The notes below the pieces were generated by a model. It ran no database searches. It saw nothing but the letters and a program-made list of their open reading frames with translations, and was not told the DNA's origin. Both the position numbers and the translations under genes were made by a program. Of a stretch of 64,000 bases of DNA, positions 8,695 through 17,247 are shown in pieces. The first letter of the stretch is position 1. Each line of letters begins with the position of its first letter. Source of the DNA: Lysobacterales bacterium (GTDB lineage Bacteria; Pseudomonadota; Gammaproteobacteria; Xanthomonadales; SZUA-36); contig JABDLD010000016.1 in NCBI GenBank assembly GCA_013001885.1, forward strand, positions 1-64,000, given 5' to 3'.

Positions 8695-8715
8695 AGTGCT
8701 GGCCCGGCCAGCACT
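8695..8715. repeat. Perfect 21-base palindrome between ppi and gyrA
   Basis: AGTGCTGGCC (8695-8704) and GGCCAGCACT (8706-8715) are exact reverse complements around one central C. The palindrome lies in the divergent intergenic region, 51 bases upstream of the ppi start and 55 bases upstream of the gyrA -10 box. A protein-binding site or a short hairpin is possible. No T-run follows on either strand, which argues against a terminator. Confidence 0.6.
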
Positions 8716-8769
8716 TTCATGCTGACGGCGCAATCGGGGCGTCGGGCAAGCCGTTAAGCCCTTATTTTA

Positions 8770-8778
8770 TGGTATAAT
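8770..8778 (+). promoter_or_regulatory. Extended -10 promoter of gyrA
   Basis: TGG followed by a perfect TATAAT (8773-8778) forms an extended -10 element, which can dispense with a strong -35; none is seen. Transcription would start near 8785 and give a 5' untranslated leader of about 100 bases. Confidence 0.6.
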
Positions 8779-8791
8779 TTGGCGCTTGATG

Positions 8792-8831
8792 AGGTGGTTT
8801 TTTCCGTTTGAAAAAAGAGCCAGCTTCACCT
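8792..8831 (+). other. Potential stem-loop in the gyrA leader
   Basis: Inner arms TTTTTTC (8798-8804) and GAAAAAA (8810-8816) pair around a five-base loop, and outer arms AGGTG (8792-8796) and CACCT (8827-8831) could close an asymmetric larger stem. It lies at the 5' end of the predicted gyrA messenger RNA, before an AT-rich stretch and the GGAG ribosome site. Confidence 0.35.
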
Positions 8832-8887
8832 ATTAAAAATAATTATAAAACATATAGATATAAGATATTCCGGAGATAGATTCTAAG

Positions 8888-11500
8888 ATGGCTGAACTCG
8901 CCAAAGAAGTGCTGCAGGTTAACCTCGAAGACGAAATGCGCCAGTCCTACCTGGACTATGCCATGAGCGTCATAGTTGGGCGTGCACTTCCCGATGTCAG
9001 GGATGGACTCAAACCGGTTCATCGACGTGTTCTGTATGCAATGAATGTGCTCGGTAACGACTGGAACAAGGCTTACAAAAAGTCAGCCAGGGTCGTTGGT
9101 GACGTTATCGGTAAGTACCATCCACACGGTGACACGGCAGTTTACGACACGATCGTGAGAATGGCCCAGCCGTTCGCCATGAGGTATATGTTGGTTGACG
9201 GGCAGGGTAACTTCGGTTCCGTGGACGGCGATGCGCCGGCGGCGATGAGGTATACCGAGGTCCGCATGTCGCGACTGGCCCACCAGTTGTTGTCCGACCT
9301 CGAGAAGGAAACGGTTGACTTCGCGCCAAACTACGATGAAACGGAACTGGAACCGCAGGTCATGCCGACGCGTGTTCCGAACCTGCTGGTCAATGGTTCT
9401 GCCGGCATCGCGGTGGGCATGGCGACGAACATACCTCCGCACAACATCAATGAAGTCATCAACGCCACCATCGCACTGATCGACAATCCGGACCTGGCCG
9501 TGGAAGACCTCATGCAGCACCTGCCGGGGCCGGATTTTCCCACGGCGGGTGTGATCAACGGCGCGCAGGGTATTCGCGAGGCTTATCACACCGGGCGAGG
9601 CCGTATTTACATTCGAGCCCGTTCGAATATCGAAACAAACGAGACGAACGGCAAGCAGGCGATCATTGTCACTGAACTGCCGTACCAGGTGAACAAGGCG
9701 AGACTGCTCGAAAAAATTGCCGAGCTGGTGAAAGAAAAGAAACTCGAAGGCATCACCGAGCTGAGGGACGAGTCCGACAAGGACGGCATGCGGGTGGTCA
9801 TCGAGCTGAGGCGCGGCGAAGTTCCCGAAGTCCTGCTGAATAACCTTTACAAGCAAACGGCGATGCAGAGTGTGTTCGGCATCAACATGGTGGCGCTGAT
9901 CGACGGGCAGCCACGCCTGCTCAACCTGCGCGAAATTCTCGGTGCTTTCATCGGCCACCGGCGCGAAGTGGTGACCCGGCGCACGCTGTTCGAATTGCGC
10001 AAAGCCCGGGCTCGCGCCCACGTTCTTGAAGGTCTGACGGTTGCGCTGGCAAACCTGGACGAAGTGATCGAACTGGTCAAGACGTCGCCCACGCCGGCTG
10101 AAGCAAAAGCCCGGTTGCTGGCCCAGGTGTGGGAGCCCGGCCTGGTCAAGGCCATGCTGGGATCGGGCGGCGGACAGACGTCGCGGCCGGAAGACCTCGA
10201 AGCCCAGTACGGGCTGCAGGACAAGGGTTACCAGCTTTCACCCGTTCAGGCGCAGGAAATCCTGAATATGCGCTTGCATCGCCTGACCGGGCTGGAGCAG
10301 GAAAAACTGACGAGTGAGTACGAAGAAATCCTGCAGGGCATCCTTGAACTGTTGAAGATTCTGGAGGACCCGGCGCGGTTGATGGAAGTCATCAGGGACG
10401 AACTCAGCGCCATCCTTGAGCAATTCGGCGATGAGCGGCGGACCGAAATTCTGGAAGACCGGTTGGACCTGAGTCTCGAGGATCTGATTACGGAAGAAAC
10501 CGTGGTCGTGACTCTGTCGCATGGCGGCTATGCGAAATCGCAACCGCTTGACAGGTACCGGGCTCAGCGCCGGGGCGGAACTGGCAAATCCGCGACCAAG
10601 ATCAAGGAAGAGGACTTCATCGACAGTCTTTTCATCGCCAACACGCACGATATGCTTCTGTGCTTCACCAGCCGCGGCAAGATTCATTGGCTGAAGGTTT
10701 ACGAATTGCCGCAGGCAAGCCATGTGAGCAGGGGCAAACCCATTGTGAACCTTCTGCCGCTCGAAAAAGACGAGCGGGTAAATGCTGTGTTGCCGGTAAG
10801 AGAATTTCCGGAAGATAAATTTGTATTTTTCGCAACCCGCAACGGCATTGTTAAGAAAACGCCTTTGTCAGACTACTCCCGGCCCCGTGCCAACGGAATC
10901 TGGGCGATCGATCTGCCCGGAGATGACGAACTCGTCAACGTCAGCCTGACGGATGGTAACCAGGACATCATGCTTTTTTCCAGCACCGGAAAGTGCATAC
11001 GGTTTGCCGAGTCCGACGTGCGCTCCATGGGGCGTGTCGCCCGAGGTGTGATCGGTATAAGGGTGCCGGCCGGCCACAGGGTAGTCTCTATGCTCGTGAT
11101 CGGCAGGGGTGACATCCTCACAGTGACTGAAAACGGGTTTGGCAAACGCACGGCTCCGGAGGATCACCCAAGGCAGGGTCGGGGTGGCCAGGGCGTGATA
11201 GGTATTGCCACCTCCAAGCGCAACGGTCCGCTGATTTCCGCTATCCAGGTAAACAGCGAAGATGACATCATGCTGATCTCGGACGGCGGAACCCTCGTAC
11301 GGACCAATGCCGGCGAAATATCTACTCTCGGCAGAAATACTCAGGGGGTCACGCTGATCCGCCTGCGCCAGGATGAAAAGCTCGTCGGATTGCAGCGGAT
11401 CAGGCCGGAAGATACCGAAGTCGAGGCTGAACTCGAAGCTGAGGCCGACGCCGAAATCGAGAGCGACATCGAAATCGATGGTGACGCAGAGGACCTGTAA
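8888..11500 (+). CDS. gyrA: DNA gyrase subunit A
   Basis: An 870-residue type IIA topoisomerase subunit that, with GyrB, introduces negative supercoils. The catalytic tyrosine is Tyr122 in [10 protein letters not shown]. The quinolone-resistance region keeps E. coli numbering: [10 protein letters not shown] gives Thr83 (Ser83 in E. coli) and Asp87. The winged-helix and tower domains are followed by a C-terminal beta-pinwheel. The GyrA-box region (QRRGGTGKS near residue 560) is present. The protein ends in a strongly acidic tail from about residue 840, a feature that in E. coli modulates DNA wrapping. A GGAG lies 11 bases before the ATG. Confidence 0.98.
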   Translation: MAELAKEVLQVNLEDEMRQSYLDYAMSVIVGRALPDVRDGLKPVHRRVLYAMNVLGNDWNKAYKKSARVVGDVIGKYHPHGDTAVYDTIVRMAQPFAMRYMLVDGQGNFGSVDGDAPAAMRYTEVRMSRLAHQLLSDLEKETVDFAPNYDETELEPQVMPTRVPNLLVNGSAGIAVGMATNIPPHNINEVINATIALIDNPDLAVEDLMQHLPGPDFPTAGVINGAQGIREAYHTGRGRIYIRARSNIETNETNGKQAIIVTELPYQVNKARLLEKIAELVKEKKLEGITELRDESDKDGMRVVIELRRGEVPEVLLNNLYKQTAMQSVFGINMVALIDGQPRLLNLREILGAFIGHRREVVTRRTLFELRKARARAHVLEGLTVALANLDEVIELVKTSPTPAEAKARLLAQVWEPGLVKAMLGSGGGQTSRPEDLEAQYGLQDKGYQLSPVQAQEILNMRLHRLTGLEQEKLTSEYEEILQGILELLKILEDPARLMEVIRDELSAILEQFGDERRTEILEDRLDLSLEDLITEETVVVTLSHGGYAKSQPLDRYRAQRRGGTGKSATKIKEEDFIDSLFIANTHDMLLCFTSRGKIHWLKVYELPQASHVSRGKPIVNLLPLEKDERVNAVLPVREFPEDKFVFFATRNGIVKKTPLSDYSRPRANGIWAIDLPGDDELVNVSLTDGNQDIMLFSSTGKCIRFAESDVRSMGRVARGVIGIRVPAGHRVVSMLVIGRGDILTVTENGFGKRTAPEDHPRQGRGGQGVIGIATSKRNGPLISAIQVNSEDDIMLISDGGTLVRTNAGEISTLGRNTQGVTLIRLRQDEKLVGLQRIRPEDTEVEAELEAEADAEIESDIEIDGDAEDL

Positions 11501-11517
11501 GGCGCCCCCGCAAACCC

Positions 11518-12084
11518 TCAGTCAACCCGGCTGGTCACCACGAAAGCGCCGCGAAGATCGCCTGGTTTGAAACCGGTGGCCTTGTCCTGGGGATAGATCT
11601 CAGACAGCTTGTCAGCAACCTCAGGCGCGATCTGGGTGCCGTGGCACTGCAGACAGAGCCCGCCGGTCGGAATGGCCTTCATGAACCGGAATTCCGGCCC
11701 GTCTGCCGTTTCAGCCTGGGCGTACCAGCTCAGGGAAGCGGCTTCTTCGCCGGCCAATATGCGAGATTTAAAATCCTGTAAAACAGCCGTTTGCCAGTCA
11801 TTGGGAACGTTGGATGGGCTCCGGTTTTGCTGACTGACCCTAAACAGGCTCATACCCGTCTCGAGCGAGACCTCTTCACTGATTTCGGCGGCCCGGGTAT
11901 GGCACACTTCAATTGCCCGCAGTGCTCCGCCAGACTGCATGGCGGCCATCAGTTCAGACTTCAGGGCTGCGGAAAATCCGGCGACTGCCTGCTTTGCACG
12001 CGCGACCTCTTCCGTTTGATCGAAACCGGCAGAAACTGCCGGTATCAGGCTTGCGCAAGCGAGCGCCAAAAATGTTTTCTTCAT
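11518..12084 (-). CDS. DUF3365 heme-binding family periplasmic protein
   Basis: A 188-residue protein with a signal peptide ending near residue 19 and a C-terminal GGLCLQCHG motif (Cys144, Cys147, His148), a c-type heme attachment site. The layout matches the DUF3365 (Tll0287-like) family, whose structurally studied member is a c-type heme protein proposed to be a redox or small-molecule sensor. It is the last gene of a minus-strand series (receiver, peroxiredoxin, OsmC, this gene), 14 bases after OsmC. Its 3' end is 17 bases from the gyrA stop, with no obvious terminator between them. Confidence 0.82.
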   Translation of the reverse strand: MKKTFLALACASLIPAVSAGFDQTEEVARAKQAVAGFSAALKSELMAAMQSGGALRAIEVCHTRAAEISEEVSLETGMSLFRVSQQNRSPSNVPNDWQTAVLQDFKSRILAGEEAASLSWYAQAETADGPEFRFMKAIPTGGLCLQCHGTQIAPEVADKLSEIYPQDKATGFKPGDLRGAFVVTSRVD

Positions 12085-12098
12085 GGTAATTATCCGTA

Positions 12099-12536
12099 TC
12101 AGCTATCGACCACGATTTCAGTCGAAAGGATTGTATCGGCCGTGAGTGAGTTGGTGACCAGGCAGACGTGATCCGATTTTTCAACCAGCCGTTCTGCTTT
12201 CTTCACATCGGTTCCTTCCGGCACGTGCAGCGTTACGCGCATGTGAAATTCAGTGAAGCACGTCACCCGCTCAACGCGGTCCAGAACACCATCCACTTCG
12301 CATTCGACCGAGTTCCAGTCGAAGCGGGATCCTCGCGCAACTGCGCGAAAAGTCAGGATGAAACAGTCAGCAACGGCGGCAACCAGAAAGGTTTCCGGAG
12401 ACCACAGGTCACCGGGCCCCCCGAATTCTGCCGGTGCCAGCGAAGGTAACGTTTCCAGGCCATTGCTGCTGACGCTAATAACGCCTTCGGCGGGGGCTTC
12501 AGCGCTCACGACGTAATGATGGGGGTACTCCTGCAT
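12099..12536 (-). CDS. OsmC/Ohr family protein
   Basis: The 145-residue sequence carries the two OsmC-family redox cysteines: Cys58 in VADCFILTF and Cys125 in DHVCLVTNSL. OsmC and Ohr proteins reduce organic hydroperoxides using dihydrolipoamide or similar thiols. Without a full alignment I cannot separate it from the broader OsmC-like branch. The neighbouring peroxiredoxin and heme protein support a role in oxidative stress. An AGGAAAGG precedes the ATG. Confidence 0.85.
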   Translation of the reverse strand: MQEYPHHYVVSAEAPAEGVISVSSNGLETLPSLAPAEFGGPGDLWSPETFLVAAVADCFILTFRAVARGSRFDWNSVECEVDGVLDRVERVTCFTEFHMRVTLHVPEGTDVKKAERLVEKSDHVCLVTNSLTADTILSTEIVVDS

Positions 12537-12608
12537 GACCTTTCCTGTTCTTTGCCCGTTTGATTATTGGCCGGGACAGAAATCAAACACTTGATCGAAA
12601 TCATGCAT

Positions 12609-13088
12609 TCAAAGGCTCGTAAGCACGTTTTCAGCGGTGCTGACGCGGAATTCACCCGGCTCTTCAAGATGCAATTGAGTGACAACGCCGTCCTCTGCGA
12701 TCAGTGCAAATCGCTGTGAACGGTGGCCCATACCGAAAGCCGTTGCGTCGAGCTCCATGCCCAGGGCTGCGGCAAATTCTCCGTTGCCGTCCGCCAGCAT
12801 CAGAATGTTTTCGGCGTTAGTGCTTTTTCCCCAGGCGTCCATCACGAACACGTCGTTAACAGAGAAAAAAGCAATGGTGTCGACACCTTTGGCGAGTATC
12901 TCGGCTGCCTGGTCGACAAAGCCCGGTAAATGCCGCGCGGAACAAGTGGGCGTGAACGCACCCGGAACAGATACGAGGACGACTTTCTTGCCGCTGAAAA
13001 TGTCGGTGGTGGTCAGTGCTTGCGGGCCTTTTTCGCCCATAGTGGTCAGCGTGGCCTGAGGAATCCGGTCACCGGTTTTGATGGTCAT
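12609..13088 (-). CDS. Peroxiredoxin, Prx5 type
   Basis: A 159-residue thiol peroxidase of the Prx5/glutaredoxin-linked subfamily. The peroxidatic cysteine is Cys49 in VPGAFTPTCS, and the typical WGKSTNAENILMLADGNGEF stretch is present in the middle. It reduces hydrogen peroxide and alkyl hydroperoxides with glutathione/glutaredoxin as usual donors. The ATG at 13088 has a GGAG at 7 bases and gives the family length; an upstream in-frame ATG at 13109 has no such site. It lies between OsmC and the receiver-domain gene on the same strand. Confidence 0.93.
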   Translation of the reverse strand: MTIKTGDRIPQATLTTMGEKGPQALTTTDIFSGKKVVLVSVPGAFTPTCSARHLPGFVDQAAEILAKGVDTIAFFSVNDVFVMDAWGKSTNAENILMLADGNGEFAAALGMELDATAFGMGHRSQRFALIAEDGVVTQLHLEEPGEFRVSTAENVLTSL

Positions 13089-13171
13089 ATTAATGCTCCT
13101 TGCATGCATGAAAGATCAAAATGGTAACCGGCTGCTGGATTTGCAAGGGTCGGCCGGCGAAGCCGATAAAT

Positions 13172-13537
13172 TCAGGCTGCCATCGCCTCAGAAATTGCGG
13201 TTAACAAAAGGGTGGGATCCACCGGTTTTGTGACGTACTCTCGCGCACCCTGGCGCAGGCCCCAGGCACGGTCTGCGTCTCCGTCTTTGCTGGAGACAAA
13301 AATGACGGGGATGTGGCGGGTAGAATCTGCTTTGCCTAGCTGGCGCTTGGCCTGGTAGCCGCTCATACCGGGCATGACGATGTCCATCAGGATCACTTCC
13401 GGATGTTCGCAGCCGGCAAGTTCAATGGCCTTTTCACCGGATTCAGCCGTGAGGGTCTGATGTCCGCCCTGTTCAACAATCTGTCGCAGCCAGAATAGCT
13501 GTGTGGGCGAGTCATCGACGATGAGTATTTTAGACAT
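13172..13537 (-). CDS. Single-domain response regulator, PilH-like
   Basis: The 121-residue protein is a lone receiver domain: acidic pair Asp8-Asp9, phospho-acceptor Asp52 in ILMDIVMPG, Ser82 and Lys104 in YVTKPVD. Segments IVDDSPTQ, GYQAKRQL and WGLRQGAREYVTKPVD are close to Pseudomonas PilH, which works in the chemotaxis-like system controlling type IV pili. No kinase, pil or chp gene is nearby, so partner and role are inferred by family only. A GGGAG precedes the start, and a CATAAT-like box lies in the 75-base gap upstream, so it may have its own promoter. Confidence 0.85.
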   Translation of the reverse strand: MSKILIVDDSPTQLFWLRQIVEQGGHQTLTAESGEKAIELAGCEHPEVILMDIVMPGMSGYQAKRQLGKADSTRHIPVIFVSSKDGDADRAWGLRQGAREYVTKPVDPTLLLTAISEAMAA

Positions 13538-13612
13538 ACTAACTCCCGCGGCCTGCGACTGATAGATCCATTGCTTTCGTATTATGCAGTAAATCCATGA
13601 TATTTGGAAAGA

Positions 13613-14626
13613 TTAATCTTCCAGGTCAGAGATTTTTACCACGGTGCGGCCAAGCGAACGGCCTTTCATCATGTCGTTGAACACGTCACCCATGTCATCG
13701 AGAGTGACCTCACGCGTGATGATCTCATCCAGCAGCGGCGGTTTCCATTCGTGCCCGAGGCGGTTCCAAAGTTTGCGGCGCACGGCAATAGGGCAATTGG
13801 CCGAGCTGATTCCCAGCAGACTTACGCCCCTCAATATCAGCGGGAATACGGTGGTATTCAGAGCATGTCCGCCCGCCATTCCGCAACAGGCAATGCTGCC
13901 CCAGAGGTCAATGACCCTGCTGATTCCGGCCAGCATGTCGCCGCCCACGCTGTCTATGCAACCGGCCCAACTGGCTTTCTCCAGAGGCTTTTGTCCCCAG
14001 TGGAGTTCGTGCCGGGAGATGCACTGACGCGCGCCGAGGTGCTCAAGCCAGTCGAATTCTTCCACCTTTCCGGTAATAGCGTGGGCCTCGTAGCCTGCGG
14101 CTGTCAGCAGGTTGATTGCAATCGTGCCAACGCCGCCACTGGCGCCGGTCACCAGGATTGGGCCCATGTCCGGCCTCTGGCCGTTGGCTTCCATGCGGTC
14201 GAGGCTCATGGCTGCCGTGAATCCGGCTGTTCCGAGTCCCATGGCTTCACGCATGGACAGGGTCTCCGGCAAGGGCACTACGATATCGCCGGTCAGGCGC
14301 AGGTATTCGGAATATCCGCCGTCGCGGACTTCCGACAGACCGCTGCCATTCGCCAGCACCCGGTCTCCGACCTGTACCTGGTCTGAACCGGACTCGACAA
14401 CCACGCCGGCAACATCGATACCGCCGGCCAGCGGGTATTGCCTCAGTATCTTCCCTTTGCCGGTTGCGGCGAGCGCGTCTTTGAAGTTGATACCTGAATA
14501 ACCTACCTGGATGGTCACTTCTCCTTCGCTGAGGTCATTGATCGCGATGTCCTCTAATCCGGAGCGGTAGCCCTCATCGTCGTCATGAATACGAAAAGCC
14601 CGGAATGTATCAGGGATGCTGCTCAT
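13613..14626 (-). CDS. acuI: Acrylyl-CoA reductase AcuI/YhdH family
   Basis: A 337-residue zinc-free medium-chain dehydrogenase/reductase with NADPH-binding GASGGVGTIA near residue 160 and the family segment YSGINFKDALAATGKG. Characterised members (AcuI of Rhodobacter, YhdH of E. coli) reduce acrylyl-CoA to propionyl-CoA using NADPH. They act in dimethylsulfoniopropionate or 3-hydroxypropionate metabolism, or in detoxifying reactive acrylyl-CoA. It is the last gene of the purB-roxA-sucA-sucB-lpd series, only 12 bases after lpd. No DMSP lyase genes are nearby, so a detoxifying role is as likely. Confidence 0.88.
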   Translation of the reverse strand: MSSIPDTFRAFRIHDDDEGYRSGLEDIAINDLSEGEVTIQVGYSGINFKDALAATGKGKILRQYPLAGGIDVAGVVVESGSDQVQVGDRVLANGSGLSEVRDGGYSEYLRLTGDIVVPLPETLSMREAMGLGTAGFTAAMSLDRMEANGQRPDMGPILVTGASGGVGTIAINLLTAAGYEAHAITGKVEEFDWLEHLGARQCISRHELHWGQKPLEKASWAGCIDSVGGDMLAGISRVIDLWGSIACCGMAGGHALNTTVFPLILRGVSLLGISSANCPIAVRRKLWNRLGHEWKPPLLDEIITREVTLDDMGDVFNDMMKGRSLGRTVVKISDLED

Positions 14627-14638
14627 ATCAAATCTCCG

Positions 14639-16066
14639 TCAGTTTCCGCGGTGAATCGCCCGGCCATCGAGGTGCAGTGCGGCTTCGTGGATGGCCTCGG
14701 ACAGCGTTGGATGGGCGTGAATGATGCGCGCCAGGTCTTCACTTGAACCCTGGAACTCCATCGCGACGACACATTCTGAAATCAGCTCGGAGGCGTTGAC
14801 GCTGATGATGTGCACGCCCAGTATCTCATCGGTTTCTTTATCCGCCAGTATTTTGACCATGCCGGCAGCGTGTCCTCCGGCAAGAGCGCGGCCGTTGGCC
14901 CCGAACGGAAACGAACCCGTGCGGTAGTCTGCGCCGGCAGCCTGCAGTTCCTGCTCGGTCCGGCCGACCCAGGCAATTTCCGGGTCGGTATATACGACCC
15001 ACGGAACGGTATCGAAATGGATGTGTGCCGGTTTGCCTGCAATCATTTCGGCGACCGCAATGCCCTCTTCAGAGGCCTTGTGAGCCAGCATCGGGCCGCG
15101 CACACAATCGCCTATGGCCCACACATCCGGCGCCGTGGTTTTTGAATTTTCGTCCACTTCGATCTGGCCGCGATCAGTCAGGGATACCCCGCAGTCTTCG
15201 CCGAGCAGCCCCTCGGTATAGGCCTTGCGCCCAACGCTGACCAAAAGGCGGTCAAACGTGTACTGACTCTCGCCCTTGGCGTCCTCAACGGTGACGATCA
15301 CCTTGCCCTTGCTGACTTCGGCACTCTTGACCATGGTGTCCAGGCGCACATCGAGCCCCTGTTTTTTGAATTCCCGGGCCGCATGCTTGCCGATGTCCTT
15401 GTCCGCCAGGGCGAGAAAGTCGGGTAGTGCTTCCAGCAGGGTGACTTTGGCGCCGAGTCGGTTCCATACCGAACCCAGTTCCAGGCCGATCACGCCCGCG
15501 CCGATCACCCCCAGCGTTTCCGGCACTTCGGTGAAATCGAGTGCGCCGACGTTATCCACAATGAACTCACCGTCAAAAGCCACGTTGGGGATCTGGATGG
15601 GTACTGATCCCGAGGCCAGGATTACATTTTCTGCTTCGAGTTTGACGGGATCGCCGCCGTCAGCCGGCATGACGTCTACCTTACGGCCGGCCTGCAGCAT
15701 GGCCTTGCCATGATAGAAAGCCACCTTGTTGCCTTTGAGCAGCTGGCTGACTCCGCCGGTCAGTTTTTTAACTACGCTGTTCTTGCGCTCGATCATGGTC
15801 GGAACATCGATCCCGGCCTTGTCTGTACTGATTCCGTGCGCCGCAAATTCATGCTGAAGGTGATAGTAATGCTTGCTGGAGTCCAGCAGGGCCTTGGAAG
15901 GAATACAGCCTACGTTCAGGCAGGTGCCGCCGGGGGATGCTTTGCCTTCGCGGTCGGAATACATGTCGATGCAGGCGGCTTTCAACCCCAGTTGGGCTGC
16001 ACGAATGGCGGATACGTAACCTCCGGGCCCGCCGCCAATAACCACCACGTCAAATTTTTCAGTCAT
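14639..16066 (-). CDS. lpd: Dihydrolipoyl dehydrogenase (E3)
   Basis: A 475-residue FAD-dependent disulfide oxidoreductase that reoxidises dihydrolipoyl groups of 2-oxoacid dehydrogenase complexes, passing electrons to NAD. It shows the FAD motif GGGPGGY (residues 11-17), the active-site disulfide Cys49/Cys54 in GGTCLNVGCIPSK, NAD-binding GAGVIGLELGSVW and the C-terminal HAHPTLSEA catalytic histidine-glutamate region. It directly follows sucB (9-base gap), so it is most likely the E3 of the 2-oxoglutarate dehydrogenase complex, though it may serve others. Confidence 0.96.
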   Translation of the reverse strand: MTEKFDVVVIGGGPGGYVSAIRAAQLGLKAACIDMYSDREGKASPGGTCLNVGCIPSKALLDSSKHYYHLQHEFAAHGISTDKAGIDVPTMIERKNSVVKKLTGGVSQLLKGNKVAFYHGKAMLQAGRKVDVMPADGGDPVKLEAENVILASGSVPIQIPNVAFDGEFIVDNVGALDFTEVPETLGVIGAGVIGLELGSVWNRLGAKVTLLEALPDFLALADKDIGKHAAREFKKQGLDVRLDTMVKSAEVSKGKVIVTVEDAKGESQYTFDRLLVSVGRKAYTEGLLGEDCGVSLTDRGQIEVDENSKTTAPDVWAIGDCVRGPMLAHKASEEGIAVAEMIAGKPAHIHFDTVPWVVYTDPEIAWVGRTEQELQAAGADYRTGSFPFGANGRALAGGHAAGMVKILADKETDEILGVHIISVNASELISECVVAMEFQGSSEDLARIIHAHPTLSEAIHEAALHLDGRAIHRGN

Positions 16067-16075
16067 GATAAATCC

Positions 16076-17227
16076 TTAAATTCCCAGCAGAAGCCGGGTT
16101 GGGTCTTCGAGTGTCTCCTTGACCGAGACCAGAAACTGAACGGCGTCTTTGCCGTCGATGAGGCGGTGGTCGTAACTGATGGCAAGATACATCATGGGGC
16201 GAGCCACGATTTCACCATCGACCACGACCGGACGCTCCTTGATCGTGTGCATTCCCAGGATAGCGCTCTGCGGCGGGTTGAGCAGGGGTGTTGAAACCAG
16301 GGATCCAAAGACGCCGCCGTTGGTGATTGAAAATGTTCCACCCTGCAGGTCTTCCAGTGCAATTGACCCGTCCCGGGCTTTTTGCGCGAAGTGCGAAATG
16401 GCGTGCTCGATTTCAGCCAGCCCCATGTTTTCCGTATTTCGCAGCACAGGCACCATCAGGCCCCTCTCGGTGGAGACCGCGATTCCGATATCCTGGAAGT
16501 TGTGGTACACGATGTCGTCGCCGTCGATGGACGCATTGACGACCGGGTGTTTGCGCAACGCCTCACTGCAGGCCTTGACGAAAAACGACATCAGGCCAAG
16601 TTTGATGCCGTGCTGCGCCGTGAACTGCTCCTGGTATTTTCGCCGCAGGTCCATCACGGCTTTCAGGTCAACTTCGTTGAACGAGGTCAGGATGGCGGCG
16701 GTGTTCTGGGCTTCTTTCATGCGCTCCGCGATGCGGCTGCGCAAACGGGTCATCTTTACCCGTTCCTCCTGCCGCGAGCCGCCGCCCTTGAGGAAATTCA
16801 GCACATCGGTTTTCGTGACCCGACCGCCTCTGCCGGTGCCTTCCACATGGGCTGGATCGACTTTCTCCTCCTGCGCGACGCGCCTGGCCGAAGGGCTCAA
16901 CCGGGGTGATTCGTCCGCTTTCTCAACAGCTGGCGCCGGAGCTTCCTCGTCAGCGGGTGGCGCATCTTCGGGTTTGGCAGACTCTACCGCGCCTTCTTCG
17001 ATGATTGCGATCACCTGGTCGCTGTTCACGGTCTCGCCTTCCTCCGCCCGGATTTCCTGAACGGTGCCGTCAGCCGGCGCCGGCACTTCCAGCACGACCT
17101 TGTCTGTTTCAAGGTCAACGAGGTTTTCGTCCCGGCGAATGGTGTCGCCGGGTTTTTTATGCCACGCGGCAATGGTGGCGTCTTCCACGGACTCAGGCAA
17201 AACAGGTACTTTAACTTGAATGGTCAT
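16076..17227 (-). CDS. sucB: Dihydrolipoyl succinyltransferase (E2 of 2-oxoglutarate dehydrogenase)
   Basis: A 383-residue E2 subunit with one N-terminal lipoyl domain (residues 1-77, lipoyl-lysine Lys43 in [14 protein letters not shown]). An Ala/Pro/Glu linker, a peripheral-subunit-binding domain (about 107-142, [12 protein letters not shown]) and a C-terminal acyltransferase domain follow. His354 and Asp358 in [11 protein letters not shown] are the catalytic pair. It transfers the succinyl group from lipoate to CoA. It sits 20 bases after sucA and 9 bases before lpd. Confidence 0.97.
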   Translation of the reverse strand: MTIQVKVPVLPESVEDATIAAWHKKPGDTIRRDENLVDLETDKVVLEVPAPADGTVQEIRAEEGETVNSDQVIAIIEEGAVESAKPEDAPPADEEAPAPAVEKADESPRLSPSARRVAQEEKVDPAHVEGTGRGGRVTKTDVLNFLKGGGSRQEERVKMTRLRSRIAERMKEAQNTAAILTSFNEVDLKAVMDLRRKYQEQFTAQHGIKLGLMSFFVKACSEALRKHPVVNASIDGDDIVYHNFQDIGIAVSTERGLMVPVLRNTENMGLAEIEHAISHFAQKARDGSIALEDLQGGTFSITNGGVFGSLVSTPLLNPPQSAILGMHTIKERPVVVDGEIVARPMMYLAISYDHRLIDGKDAVQFLVSVKETLEDPTRLLLGI

Positions 17228-17247
17228 GAAACGGCTTCCATTTCTGA

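Noticed and set aside
9083-10021. A 312-codon open frame on the minus strand
   Set aside because: It is antisense to the gyrA breakage-reunion domain, with no motif.
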